64,000 bases of DNA from Planctomycetaceae bacterium UBA2972. Its GTDB lineage: Bacteria > Planctomycetota > Planctomycetia > Pirellulales > Pirellulaceae. Below the pieces are notes generated by a model. The model was given only the letters and a program-made list of their open reading frames with translations. It was not told the origin of the DNA and made no database searches. A program made the translations under genes and the position numbers. Of the stretch, positions 18,435 to 26,923 are shown piece by piece; the first letter of the stretch is position 1, and each line of letters begins with the position of its first letter. The stretch covers positions 16,759-80,758 of the forward strand of contig DEAW01000136.1 in the NCBI GenBank assembly GCA_002348315.1, in the 5' to 3' direction.

Positions 18435-18830
18435 TTACAGCTGTCGATTGATGACAAACCCACCACCTAAGTTATAGATGAGTAGAACCAATACGATATT
18501 CAGGCAAATCCACAGGAGCCCGGCAACGAGCGTAAATAAAAGTGCTTGCCAGAATGTCATTTTGAAGCTGATTTTTGCTAATACCAGAATACCCAGCAAA
18601 CTGTAGAGTCCATAGCCAAAATATGCTGCGTAGCTGTAGATCGCCGTGAGTGTCCAACTTCTTATATAAAGTTGGAAATTATTTAAAATCAAATCAGGGT
18701 TATTATTCTGATTTATACGGCAAATAGAGGCGATTGCTAAAACGAACAATGCCGTGATGCTGATAAGGGTTGCCACAAATAGAAAGACTGCAATCATATA
18801 AGTAGTTGTACTTATAGATTCAATGGACAT
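18435..18830 (-). CDS. Small integral membrane protein, unknown function
   Basis: A 131-residue product counted from the ATG at 18830. An ATG eight codons upstream is also possible, but a GGGAG sequence sits at usable distance before 18830. Three or four hydrophobic segments are visible: about residues 10-35 (MIAVFLFVATLISITALFVL), 58-85, and 90-125 (ALLFTLVAGLLWICLNIVLV). The polar ends are short. The layout resembles Yip1/DUF-type four-helix membrane proteins, but no motif fixes a family. It probably forms a two-gene unit with the hypothetical protein at 17921-18397. Confidence 0.7.
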   Translation of the reverse strand: MSIESISTTTYMIAVFLFVATLISITALFVLAIASICRINQNNNPDLILNNFQLYIRSWTLTAIYSYAAYFGYGLYSLLGILVLAKISFKMTFWQALLFTLVAGLLWICLNIVLVLLIYNLGGGFVINRQL

Positions 18831-18880
18831 CAATCTACCACTCCCTTCCCGCATGATGCTTGCGCCCCGCCTCGGGAGAT

Positions 18881-18899
18881 GGAATTACCCCCGTAATCC
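18881..18899. repeat. Small hairpin in the sigma-factor leader region
   Basis: GGAATTAC (18881-18888) can pair with GTAATCC (18893-18899) around a CCCC loop, leaving one bulged A. It lies about 135 bases before the sigma-factor GTG in a 204-base divergent region. Its role, if any, is unknown; no T-tract follows, so it is not a terminator. Confidence 0.35.
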
Positions 18900-19034
18900 G
18901 TACAACCGGATCTCGACTGACTGAGATTTGAGATTGCTCTGAAAAAAGAGACTTTTGACTACAGAAGTAACCTAAGTTTCATTCACAGCCATTGAGCGCT
19001 CACATATTGAGAGAGAGAAGATAGGAAAAACTTC

Positions 19035-20510
19035 GTGATTCAAGCAACCACCACCGACGTATTTGAAGAAGATTCCCAGGCCGAAGTCAATGTAATTGGC
19101 AAACGCAAGGAACCAGCCCCTCGCAAGGAATCCCGCAACATTACGGATGATCCGATTCGTATGTACCTGATGCAGATGGGTGAAATTCCATTGCTGACAC
19201 GCGAAGAAGAGCTGTGTTACGCGAAGCAAATCGAAGCCACTCGATATCACTATCGTAAAACCATGCTGGCAACGAACTACATGTTGCAGGCTGCCGTATC
19301 GATGCTGGACAAAGTACTCCACGGAAAACTGCGGTTGGATCGAACCATCGAAGTTTCGGTGACCAATGCCTCAGGAAAAGAAGCCGTACTGAAACGACTG
19401 GGTCCCAATCTGGAGACGATTCAGGAGTTATTGAAACTCAATCGACGCGACTTTAGTGAAGCGATCTACAAGAAGAATTCCAAGAAGAAGCGTCACGCGG
19501 CCTGGCGTCGGATGGTCATTCGTCGCAATAAAGCTGTTCGTTTAATCGAAGAGATGAATTTGCGAACAAACAAATTACAACCCGCATTCAAAGAATTATG
19601 CAAGATCCGGGAACGAATGGTCTCGCTGAAGCAACAACTGCGGGAAGTCGAAGAAGGTAAAGCAGATTCCTGGACCGATTCAGACGCATTGAAAACAGAA
19701 CTTGTACATCTGATTAAAGTGACTCAGGAAAGTACGAATACGTTGACTCGCCGAGTCGATAATACGATTCTTTATCGAGATGCATATGACGAAGCCAAAC
19801 GAAAACTATCAGCCGGAAACCTGCGACTGGTTGTTTCGATTGCTAAGAAATACCGAAATCGCGGCCTGACATTCCTCGATCTCATCCAGGAAGGAAACAC
19901 CGGCCTGATGCGAGCTGTGGAAAAATTCGAACATCAACGCGGCTATAAATTCTCGACCTATGCAACCTGGTGGATTCGCCAGGCGATTACCCGAGCGGTC
20001 GCTGATCAAAGCCGAACCATTCGTGTCCCTGTACACATGGTGGAGGTGATGACTCGAGTGCGAAACCTTAGTCAGGAGCTGGTACAAATCCTGGGACGTG
20101 ATCCCACTCCGGAAGAAGTTGCCGAGCACGGTAAAATGGAACTGAGCGACGCTCAATGTATTTTGATGATGCTCAAGCAACCCCTGTCGCTTGATCAAAC
20201 CGTCGGTGACAGCGATGAAAACGAATTCGGTGATTTTATCAACGACCATCGTGAATTCGATCCACTGGCACGAGCTAACCATGATGCCTTGACGACGGAA
20301 TTATCCGACGCGATGGAAGTTCTGAGTTGGCGTGAACGTGAGATTCTTAAGCTGCGATACGGTTTAGGTGATGGGTATTGCTACACTCTGGAAGAAGTCG
20401 GACGTATTTTCCAGGTGACGCGAGAGCGTATTCGTCAAATCGAAAACAAAGCAGTGCAGAAACTGCAGCAACCGTTCCGCTCGAAAAAGCTCAAATCGTT
20501 CCTCGACTAA
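19035..20510 (+). CDS. rpoD: RpoD/SigA-like RNA polymerase sigma-70 factor
   Basis: A 491-residue sigma-70 factor beginning at a GTG (19035). Region 1.2 is DPIRMYLMQMGEIPLLTREE (about 39-58). A basic and coiled-coil-like nonconserved stretch follows (about 75-255). Region 2 has NLRLVVSIAKKYRNRG and FSTYATWWIRQAITRAVADQ (regions 2.3/2.4, about 305-325), the pattern of primary sigma factors. Region 3 includes RIPVHMVE-like sequence (RVPVHMVEVMTRVRNLSQE). Region 4 has REREILKLRYGLGDG and the helix-turn-helix VTRERIRQIENKAVQKLQ. It has no acidic region 1.1, so it could be a group 2 (primary-like) factor rather than the sole housekeeping one. A strong intrinsic terminator follows 42 bases after the stop. 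Confidence 0.93.
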   Translation: MIQATTTDVFEEDSQAEVNVIGKRKEPAPRKESRNITDDPIRMYLMQMGEIPLLTREEELCYAKQIEATRYHYRKTMLATNYMLQAAVSMLDKVLHGKLRLDRTIEVSVTNASGKEAVLKRLGPNLETIQELLKLNRRDFSEAIYKKNSKKKRHAAWRRMVIRRNKAVRLIEEMNLRTNKLQPAFKELCKIRERMVSLKQQLREVEEGKADSWTDSDALKTELVHLIKVTQESTNTLTRRVDNTILYRDAYDEAKRKLSAGNLRLVVSIAKKYRNRGLTFLDLIQEGNTGLMRAVEKFEHQRGYKFSTYATWWIRQAITRAVADQSRTIRVPVHMVEVMTRVRNLSQELVQILGRDPTPEEVAEHGKMELSDAQCILMMLKQPLSLDQTVGDSDENEFGDFINDHREFDPLARANHDALTTELSDAMEVLSWREREILKLRYGLGDGYCYTLEEVGRIFQVTRERIRQIENKAVQKLQQPFRSKKLKSFLD

Positions 20511-20552
20511 TCTTTGGTCAGGCAACATTCACGAGCAATCAAAGAACGTTAG

Positions 20553-20591
20553 AATGGATGGAAGTTGAAACAGACTTCCATCCATTTTTTT
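20553..20591 (+). terminator. Strong intrinsic terminator after the sigma-factor gene
   Basis: A perfect 12-bp stem, ATGGATGGAAGT (20554-20565) with ACTTCCATCCAT (20574-20585), closes an 8-base loop and runs into seven T residues (20585-20591). It ends transcription of the sigma-factor gene. It also lies only 9 bases before the ATG of the next sulfatase gene, on the same strand. Confidence 0.9.
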
Positions 20592-20600
20592 GTGGTCGCT

Positions 20601-22172
20601 ATGAATCGTCTTTTCCTATTCGCCCTGCTCGCTTTCAATGCAACGCTCACCAGTGTTGCTCATGCCAAAGAACGCCCCAATATCCTCTTCATTTTTAGTG
20701 ATGACCAATCGCACCGGACTGTCAGTTGCTACGATCAGGCCTACGATTGGGTAAAGACTCCCCATATTGATCAACTGGCTTCCACCGGAGTCAGATTCAA
20801 ACAGGCCTATATTGGTACATGGTGCATGCCATCACGAGCAACCCAGCTTACCGGTTACCATCAGTTTGGTGTCGAGTCGATGCGGATGGAGGGAGAGTAC
20901 CCCGGGAGTGCTTACGATCCTCAACAAGTCCCCTTCTGGCCTAGTGTCTTTCGTCGTCACGGTTATACGACCGCTCAAATAGGAAAATGGCACACCGGAG
21001 TGGATAATGGCTTTGGAAGAGATTGGGATTATCAAGCCGTTTGGAATCGCCCGGCGCATCCCGATAACGCAGGCAATTATTTCGATGATCAGATTATTGA
21101 AGTCAACGGTAAGAGTACACGAATCCAGGGGTACACGACCGATTGGTATACCGAACGTGCGGCTCAGTTTATTCGTGGAGAACTTGGTGGAGCAAATGAT
21201 CAATCGTTAGCAACGGAAGATGATCCGTGGTACCTATGGCTTTGCTTCGGCGCGGTTCATGGCCCCTTTACTCCGGCTCAACGCCATTTTGATGCCTATC
21301 CGGATGCTCAGGTACCGATTCCGGAAGACATCTTCATGGGGGACAACCGGGCGGATAAACCTAAATACGTTCAGATACGTGATCGTTGGGCATTAGATAA
21401 AGATGGAGTGCCTGAATTAAAATCCGGAGTCCAGCAACGTACCGTGAAGAACGCTCCGATTCACGGAAACACGTTGCAAGATTGGGTACGCCAGTATCAA
21501 CAGGGAGTCCTGGCAATCGATGATGCCGTCGGTAAATTAGTGGCAACTCTGAAAGAGACCGGACAATATGAGAATACCCTGATTGTCTTTGCTTCGGATC
21601 AGGGAATCGCCTGGGGACAAAAAGGGTTTCAGCAAAAGATTGCTCCCTATGATGCCAACATCCGCGGGCCTCTCATTATGAGTTACCCGGGTAAAATTGA
21701 AGCCGGAGGCGTGGTGGATGCTGCAGTTTCCGGAGTGGATTTACCACCAACATTCTTTCACTATGCCGGACTTCCTCTGCCCTGGAAAATGCACGGACAC
21801 AACCTCGCTCCCGTTCTTAAAAACTCAGACCGAAAATGGCGTCATCCCACACTAACGGTCATGACCGGACAGAATTATGGCAACGCCACCAATGTGATTC
21901 CGACGGACGAGTCCATCCTGTTGGCGACCGCCAAAGTGCCCTGGTGGATTTCACTGGCCGATGGAGATTTCAAGTACATCCGGACACTTGTCGAAGGTGA
22001 GGTTGAAGAACTTTATGATCTGAAATCGGACCCTGAAGAACTCGTCAATCTGGCCTTCAAACCAGCATATCTGAATAAACTCCGACAAATGCGGGCTGCT
22101 ACGATTGCGGAACTTAGAAGAACGAATGCGGGAATGGTGGAAAACCTCCCGGCTTTTTCGACTCCCAGATAA
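20601..22172 (+). CDS. Secreted sulfatase
   Basis: A 523-residue S1-family sulfatase. The ATG at 20601 starts a standard signal peptide (MNRLFLFALLAFNATLTSVA, cleaved near AHA); a longer frame would begin inside the terminator hairpin. Metal Asp pair D34-D35 (in FIFSDDQSHRT), formylglycine motif C75-M-P-S-R followed by ATQLTGYHQFG, GKWHTG as the active-site Lys/His region, and VFASDQG for the second metal site (Asp-Gln in place of Asp-Asn). The C-terminus has the usual ELYDLKSDPEELVNLA element. Substrate unknown. Its start codon almost abuts an upstream terminator, so its transcription is unusual. Confidence 0.92.
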   Translation: MNRLFLFALLAFNATLTSVAHAKERPNILFIFSDDQSHRTVSCYDQAYDWVKTPHIDQLASTGVRFKQAYIGTWCMPSRATQLTGYHQFGVESMRMEGEYPGSAYDPQQVPFWPSVFRRHGYTTAQIGKWHTGVDNGFGRDWDYQAVWNRPAHPDNAGNYFDDQIIEVNGKSTRIQGYTTDWYTERAAQFIRGELGGANDQSLATEDDPWYLWLCFGAVHGPFTPAQRHFDAYPDAQVPIPEDIFMGDNRADKPKYVQIRDRWALDKDGVPELKSGVQQRTVKNAPIHGNTLQDWVRQYQQGVLAIDDAVGKLVATLKETGQYENTLIVFASDQGIAWGQKGFQQKIAPYDANIRGPLIMSYPGKIEAGGVVDAAVSGVDLPPTFFHYAGLPLPWKMHGHNLAPVLKNSDRKWRHPTLTVMTGQNYGNATNVIPTDESILLATAKVPWWISLADGDFKYIRTLVEGEVEELYDLKSDPEELVNLAFKPAYLNKLRQMRAATIAELRRTNAGMVENLPAFSTPR

Positions 22173-22194
22173 TCAACCAGCAGACCCCCCTTCG

Positions 22195-23043
22195 ATGATG
22201 CAAGATCCGTGGCAAAAGGAGATTGACGAAAACCTGATGGCATGGGAAGCGATCGCAGCTATGCATGCCCGGGGAAGTGGAGCCGAGTTCTATCGAGTAG
22301 AGCAATTCCTGAATGGAGAATGCCGATTAAGCCCGTAGGAATTAGAAGATCTTGGCCCTGTAGCCGGACTCTCATTACTGCACCTTCAATTCCCTATTGG
22401 AATTGATACACTTAGCTGGGCACGCCACGGGGCCACGGTGACCGGACTGGACTTTTCTCCTGCGGCCATCCGGGAAGCTAATCAATTCGCCCGCCAACTG
22501 GGAATTGATGACGCCACCTTTATGGTTTTCAGGCTGGATGATGCTCGTGAAACTCTGGGCGACCAGAAATTTGACGTTGTTTATATCGGCAGAGGCGCAT
22601 TGTGTTGGTTACGGGATCTAACCAGGTGGGCGTCACTTTGTGCCAGTCTTCTCAAGCCTGGTGGAGTTCTGTACCTGGAGGAAGTACATCAGGTACGAAG
22701 TATGCTGGAAGTGGTCGAGCAGTCAGGACATAAGACGTTGCAGCCTCAATACAATCCGTTTAGCCGGGATGTCGTCTCGGATACGGCATCCGGTTCGTAC
22801 GCAGATCACGACGCAGATACCGGAACCTTTGCTTATCACTGCTGGGAATACACATTCTCCGACATCCTTTATCCACTCATTTCCGAAGGCTTATAAATCG
22901 AATTGATTCATGAAGGCGAAGAGGGCTTTTATCGCGCCCAGGAAGGACTCATGGAACCGATTTCCGAGCACCATTGGAAACTGAAGCCCGAGTATGTTCC
23001 CATTCCAATGTCGTTCACATTAAAAGCCCGGCTACCAAAATAA
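22195..23043 (+). pseudogene. Class I SAM-dependent methyltransferase, broken by two in-frame stops
   Basis: One reading frame of 283 codons runs from the ATG at 22195 to a TAA at 23041. It is interrupted by TAG at 22336-22338 and TAA at 22894-22896, with no frameshift between. The conceptual product has the methyltransferase order: an N-terminal AWEAIAAMHARGSGAEFYRV segment, GLSLLHLQF..GIDTLSWA (motif I region), GATVTGLDFSPAAI (motif II Asp), KFDVVYIGRGALCWLRDL (motif IV) and LLKPGGVLYLEE (motif VI). The piece after the second stop (HEGEEGFYRAQEGLMEP to LKARLPK) is the normal C-terminus of this family. Either it is a decaying gene or both stops are base errors; the motif I Cys-His of relatives also seems altered (QFPIG), which favours decay. 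Confidence 0.8.
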
Positions 23044-23079
23044 AAATGCCGAATGAAAATTTGCTCTCCGGCAAAAGTG

Positions 23080-23463
23080 CTATTCGTTAACCGCTTCGAC
23101 CATACTCTGTTTAGAAGTAAGCTTTCCGACGACGAGAAAAATGACCGGAGTAATGTAAAGCCAATAGGTAGCAGCTTGTTGAGGAGCCTCTAAATACCGG
23201 GAGGTAAGTCCCATCGCCAGTAAGATCAAGACCGAGCCAGTGGCAAACCAGGGGTAATACATCCGAGCTTTGATGAACACGCGGCCAATTAGCTCAGCGA
23301 CGTGCATGGCGATCACGACCAGAATAATTACTACCCAAAACAAAACAATTTGCTGCATACCCTGAATGTTGTAAAACCAGTGGTCGAAATTTTCACGAGT
23401 GAATAGCCCCAGTAGTGTCATGATCGGAATGGAAGCAACAATCGTTGGGAGCAGAAACTGCAT
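23080..23463 (-). CDS. Small membrane protein with four predicted helices
   Basis: A 127-residue hydrophobic protein with segments at about residues 4-21, 38-60 (IVLFWVVIILVVIAMHVAEL), 70-88 (WFATGSVLILLAMGL) and 98-115 (YWLYITPVIFLVVGK). The start is the ATG at 23463. No known domain is recognised. It is alone on its strand, converging with the methyltransferase remnant and diverging from the sulfatase at 23637. A transport or sensory accessory role cannot be told from the sequence. Confidence 0.75.
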   Translation of the reverse strand: MQFLLPTIVASIPIMTLLGLFTRENFDHWFYNIQGMQQIVLFWVVIILVVIAMHVAELIGRVFIKARMYYPWFATGSVLILLAMGLTSRYLEAPQQAATYWLYITPVIFLVVGKLTSKQSMVEAVNE

Positions 23464-23636
23464 CGCAGGATTCTTTATTTTGGATTCACAGCAGGTCGTA
23501 CCATTAAGTTCGGTTTATAGTACAGTTAGCTCGAGTTGCGGTCTGTCCTTACTTTTGGGACAGGTTTGCCACGGTTTGTAACGAATTTGCTACATTCAAT
23601 TAAGATTCGAAAGTAATTCTGTCGTTCAGGTGTCCA

Positions 23637-25055
23637 GTGCGTCGTTTATTGTCCGTAACCTGCTCTATGTTGAGCCTCTTTATCAGCACGCTTGCTCTGG
23701 CTGCTGACTCCCCCAACGTATTGCTGATCTGCGTGGATGACTTACGTCCTGAGCTACGTAGTTTTGGCGCCGACTACATTCATTCGCCAAATATTGACGA
23801 ATTGGCATCTCAAGGCCGCGCCTTTCGTCATCACTTTGTCCAGGCTCCAACCTGTGGAGCCTCCAGGTATACACTACTCACCGGTTTATACGGACCGCCA
23901 GGAAATGGAGCCCTGTTTCAACGCGCAGGACGCGTGCAAGCTAATCCGGGCAGTATTACACCGAGCATGCCGGCCTGGTTCAGGCAACATGGCTATACCA
24001 CTGTATCTGTAGGAAAGGTTTCTCATCATCCGGGAGGTCGAGGTGGATCGGATTGGAATTCGAAAGAATCGATTGAGATGCCCAATAGTTGGGACCGACA
24101 TTTACTGCCTGCTGGCGACTGGCAACATCCGCGGGGCTGGATGCACGGATTAGCACACGGGGAAATCCGTAAAAATGCCAGGGAAATGGACGTGTTACAG
24201 GCTTCACCGGGAGGAGATGAAATCTATCCGGATGGGATTTCGATCGACGAAGCACTGACGCAAATGTCCAGCTTGTCTCAAGGCGACAAACCGTTCTTTT
24301 TGGCAGTCGGCATACTTCGACCTCATCTTCCGTTCGGAGCTCCCAGGAAATACCACGACCTCTATGCTCAGACAGAGCTGCCACCAACCCCTCATCCTCA
24401 AAAGCCCGACGGTCGTACGACCTGGCATGGATCAGGTGAATTCATGAAATACAATCGTTGGGGACGTAATCCTAATGCCGATGCCGATTTTGCAATCGAC
24501 GTTCGTAAAGCATATGCCGGCTGTGTAAGCTATGCCGATGCTCAAGTCGGTAAATTGCTTGCCCGCTTAGATCAGCTTGGTGAGCGAGAGAATACAATTA
24601 TCGTGCTGTGGGGAGATCACGGCTGGCACTTAGGTGAACATGCTATCTGGGGCAAGCATGCGTTGTTTGAAGAATCTCTGCATTCGCCCCTAATTATCAG
24701 TTTTCCCGAAATGAAACATCCCGGGAAACAAACTCATTCTATGGTGGAGACATTGGATATCTTCCCAACGCTTTGTGACTTGGCTGGATTGGATACTCCC
24801 GGGCAACTCGATGGGGTCTCATTGGTACACGTTTTAGAGAACCCATCGGCTGCCGGCCATACAGCCATTGGGTATTCAGGCCGAGCGCGAACAATTCGAA
24901 CGCAATCACATCGGCTGATCCTTCATCGAGATGGCTACGCGGAATTGTATGATCATTCGAGCTCTGCCGGTGAAACGAAAAATGTTGCCGGCGAAAATGC
25001 CACATTAGTCGCTGAGCTTTCCAAACAGTTAAAACAGCGACTTGGAGAGGAATAA
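23637..25055 (+). CDS. Iduronate-2-sulfatase-like secreted sulfatase
   Basis: A 472-residue S1-family sulfatase starting at GTG 23637, with a signal peptide MRRLLSVTCSMLSLFISTLA. Metal Asp pair D34-D35 (in LLICVDDLRPELRSFG) and the distinctive LRPELRSFG and PNIDELASQG are typical of the iduronate-2-sulfatase-like group. The formylglycine site is C73-G-A-S-R, with Ala instead of Pro or Ser at the third position; a variant long seen in this group and probably still matured. WGDHGWHLGEHAIWGKH is the second metal/active-site block. The activity expected is removal of 2-O-sulfate from a uronate or a similar position. The stop is only 7 bases from the next gene, a dioxygenase, on the same strand. 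Confidence 0.92.
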   Translation: MRRLLSVTCSMLSLFISTLALAADSPNVLLICVDDLRPELRSFGADYIHSPNIDELASQGRAFRHHFVQAPTCGASRYTLLTGLYGPPGNGALFQRAGRVQANPGSITPSMPAWFRQHGYTTVSVGKVSHHPGGRGGSDWNSKESIEMPNSWDRHLLPAGDWQHPRGWMHGLAHGEIRKNAREMDVLQASPGGDEIYPDGISIDEALTQMSSLSQGDKPFFLAVGILRPHLPFGAPRKYHDLYAQTELPPTPHPQKPDGRTTWHGSGEFMKYNRWGRNPNADADFAIDVRKAYAGCVSYADAQVGKLLARLDQLGERENTIIVLWGDHGWHLGEHAIWGKHALFEESLHSPLIISFPEMKHPGKQTHSMVETLDIFPTLCDLAGLDTPGQLDGVSLVHVLENPSAAGHTAIGYSGRARTIRTQSHRLILHRDGYAELYDHSSSAGETKNVAGENATLVAELSKQLKQRLGEE

Positions 25056-25062
25056 TCCGGAG

Positions 25063-25818
25063 ATGGTGATTACATCTGAAGATTTGATTCGATTTCAACA
25101 GGATGGTTTTGTCGTGTTGAGAAAGTATCTTAACGCTGACGAAGTCGCTGAAATGCTGAAGCAGGTTCAACGATTCGTTGACGATGTCATTCCAACACTC
25201 TCGGCCGAAGAAGCATTTTACGAAGAGAAATCACGACCAGAGACTTTGAAGCAAATTCATCGAATGTGTGAGCATGACTCGTTCTTCGCTGACCAAATGA
25301 CCGGAGATCGTTTTCGTCCTTTGGCTGAGTCTCTGTTACAGACGGAGGTAGTCGTCAAGAATATGCAGTTCTTTAATAAGCCTCCGGAGATCGGCAAGCC
25401 AACACCACCTCATCAGGACGGATATTACTTTATGTTGGAACCGAATGAAGCGTTGACGATGTGGCTGGCCCTGGATGATGTCGATGAAGAGAATGGTTGT
25501 GTGCGGTATCTGGCCGGTTCTCATTTGTCAGGTATGCGACCTCATGGGAAATCCGGTACGTTAGGCTTCTCTCAGGGAATCCAAAACTACAACGAAACTG
25601 ACCTGAAAAACGAGACGGCTATTCATGCGGAGCCGGGCGACCTCATCATCCATCACTCAATGACCATTCATCGAGCCAATGGTAATCAGTCTAACACTCG
25701 TCACCGACGAGCCATGGGAATGGTTTACTACTCAGCCGCAGCGCAGGTCGCATCAGAAAAAGTGGCCGAGTATCAACGGAGTCTGGTTGAAGAGCTAACG
25801 GCCAAAGGCGATATCTAA
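25063..25818 (+). CDS. Phytanoyl-CoA dioxygenase (PhyH) family Fe(II)/2-oxoglutarate oxygenase
   Basis: A 251-residue cytoplasmic protein. The ATG at 25063 is chosen over a TTG at 25042 inside the sulfatase gene; GGAGAGG lies about 14 bases upstream. It has the 2-His-1-Asp iron triad: H117-Q-D119 in PPHQDGYYFML and H203 in TIHRANGN, followed by Arg residues of the 2-oxoglutarate site (RHRRAMGM). MWLALDDVDEENGCVRYLAG and GSH are standard PhyH strand sequences. Such enzymes hydroxylate small molecules or lipids; the substrate is unknown. The tight spacing to the sulfatase suggests one transcript. It converges with the isomerase at 25835. Confidence 0.9.
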   Translation: MVITSEDLIRFQQDGFVVLRKYLNADEVAEMLKQVQRFVDDVIPTLSAEEAFYEEKSRPETLKQIHRMCEHDSFFADQMTGDRFRPLAESLLQTEVVVKNMQFFNKPPEIGKPTPPHQDGYYFMLEPNEALTMWLALDDVDEENGCVRYLAGSHLSGMRPHGKSGTLGFSQGIQNYNETDLKNETAIHAEPGDLIIHHSMTIHRANGNQSNTRHRRAMGMVYYSAAAQVASEKVAEYQRSLVEELTAKGDI

Positions 25819-25834
25819 ATCATTCTCTTTTTCG

Positions 25835-26731
25835 TTAGCTGGATAAGTTAGTGATGGCAGCTTCGATGAGTTTTTTGGAAGCTAGTACACCTGGCACAGG
25901 TTTGAGTTTACTCCCTTCCCATTCGATGGTCAGGAATCCGCGATAGTCACCCTCATCGATGATCTTCAACAGGCGGTTGTAGTCAAAATGTGGTTGTTTG
26001 CCGTTTTCGTCAAAGCTGTGCATCTTGCAACTAATGGTTGCGGTATAGGGCATCATTGCTGCTGTGCCGTCGTATACATTATTAACCTGTTTTCCAAAGT
26101 CCGGCATCAATCTAACCGCGGGATGATTGAGTTGTTTGCACACCTCAGCTAAAAACGCTCCTCGTTGACTGAGTTTGGACGCCCCCGGTTCGATGACGAT
26201 CGTGACATCCTTTTCGGCAGCGGTATCAGCTAGTGGTTTCAGAGCCTCAACACTGGCTTCGACTCCCACCCGCTTGTCATCTCCCGGAGCTCGCAGGAAG
26301 ACTCGTAAATATTGAACTCCTAATGCAGCCGACCGGTCAATCGACGGGAGTAGTTTTTGACGACTGGATTGAGCGTTTTCCGGTTTGGCATCCAGTGCAC
26401 CGGTCATCAAGAGAAACAACCGGGTTCCGGCATCAACACTGCGTTGTCGTAGTTTCGCCAAATAGGATCTGTCGTCCAGTTTGTCTGCTGGCAATCCGCC
26501 TTCCCATAAGTCAATCGCCTTAATGCCGAAGGTGTCGACGGTAAATTGAGCGAAATCCAGGGGATCAAGTGAGCCATCTTTGAACATCGCTCGTAGAGAA
26601 TATTGACTTAGACCAATCTCGTATTTTGGAGTATCCAGTGTCGCTTCTGCCTGCAGCAATCCGGCAAATGCAGGAGAAGCGAGAGCCAACGAGCCGGAAC
26701 GTGTGAGAAACTGACGACGTGAATGATTCAT
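25835..26731 (-). CDS. Tat-exported sugar phosphate isomerase/epimerase-like TIM-barrel protein
   Basis: A 298-residue xylose-isomerase-like TIM barrel. The N-terminus NHSRRQFLTRSGSLALASPA is a twin-arginine signal, so it should be folded, perhaps with its metal, before export. The metal-binding set of this superfamily is present: E181 (VTIVIEPG), D211 (LMPDFGKQ), H238 (CKMHSFD) and E270 (FLTIEWEG). The reaction is probably isomerisation or epimerisation of a sugar, but 'sugar phosphate' is only the family name. It converges with the dioxygenase gene and diverges from the DUF1549/DUF1553 gene at 26924, across 192 bases. Confidence 0.88.
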   Translation of the reverse strand: MNHSRRQFLTRSGSLALASPAFAGLLQAEATLDTPKYEIGLSQYSLRAMFKDGSLDPLDFAQFTVDTFGIKAIDLWEGGLPADKLDDRSYLAKLRQRSVDAGTRLFLLMTGALDAKPENAQSSRQKLLPSIDRSAALGVQYLRVFLRAPGDDKRVGVEASVEALKPLADTAAEKDVTIVIEPGASKLSQRGAFLAEVCKQLNHPAVRLMPDFGKQVNNVYDGTAAMMPYTATISCKMHSFDENGKQPHFDYNRLLKIIDEGDYRGFLTIEWEGSKLKPVPGVLASKKLIEAAITNLSS

Positions 26732-26878
26732 ACTGAGTGCTTTCTGCCTGGGCTATGAAGCAGAACCAGGAAGTGAAAGGGAGTGAAGTGGGAAGTTTGA
26801 CTTTGGAGATTATAACGTACGATATCCGAGTCCAGTTTCCAGACTCAGCAAATTCATGAATTGAACAATGGCTGAAGC

Positions 26879-26884
26879 TATAAT
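26879..26884 (+). promoter_or_regulatory. Candidate -10 box (TATAAT) before the DUF1549/DUF1553 gene
   Basis: A perfect TATAAT lies 40 bases before the ATG at 26924, at a natural distance for transcription of the downstream pair. No good -35 box sits 16-18 bases upstream; the nearest TTGAAC (26861-26866) is only 12 bases away. Weak on its own. Confidence 0.35.
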
Positions 26885-26923
26885 GCAAACAACATACGCT
26901 GGACAAATTCGACGCCGGGCCTC

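Noticed and set aside
20601..20640. Start of the sulfatase at 20565
   Set aside because: That frame would begin within the terminator hairpin and add 12 residues ahead of the signal peptide.
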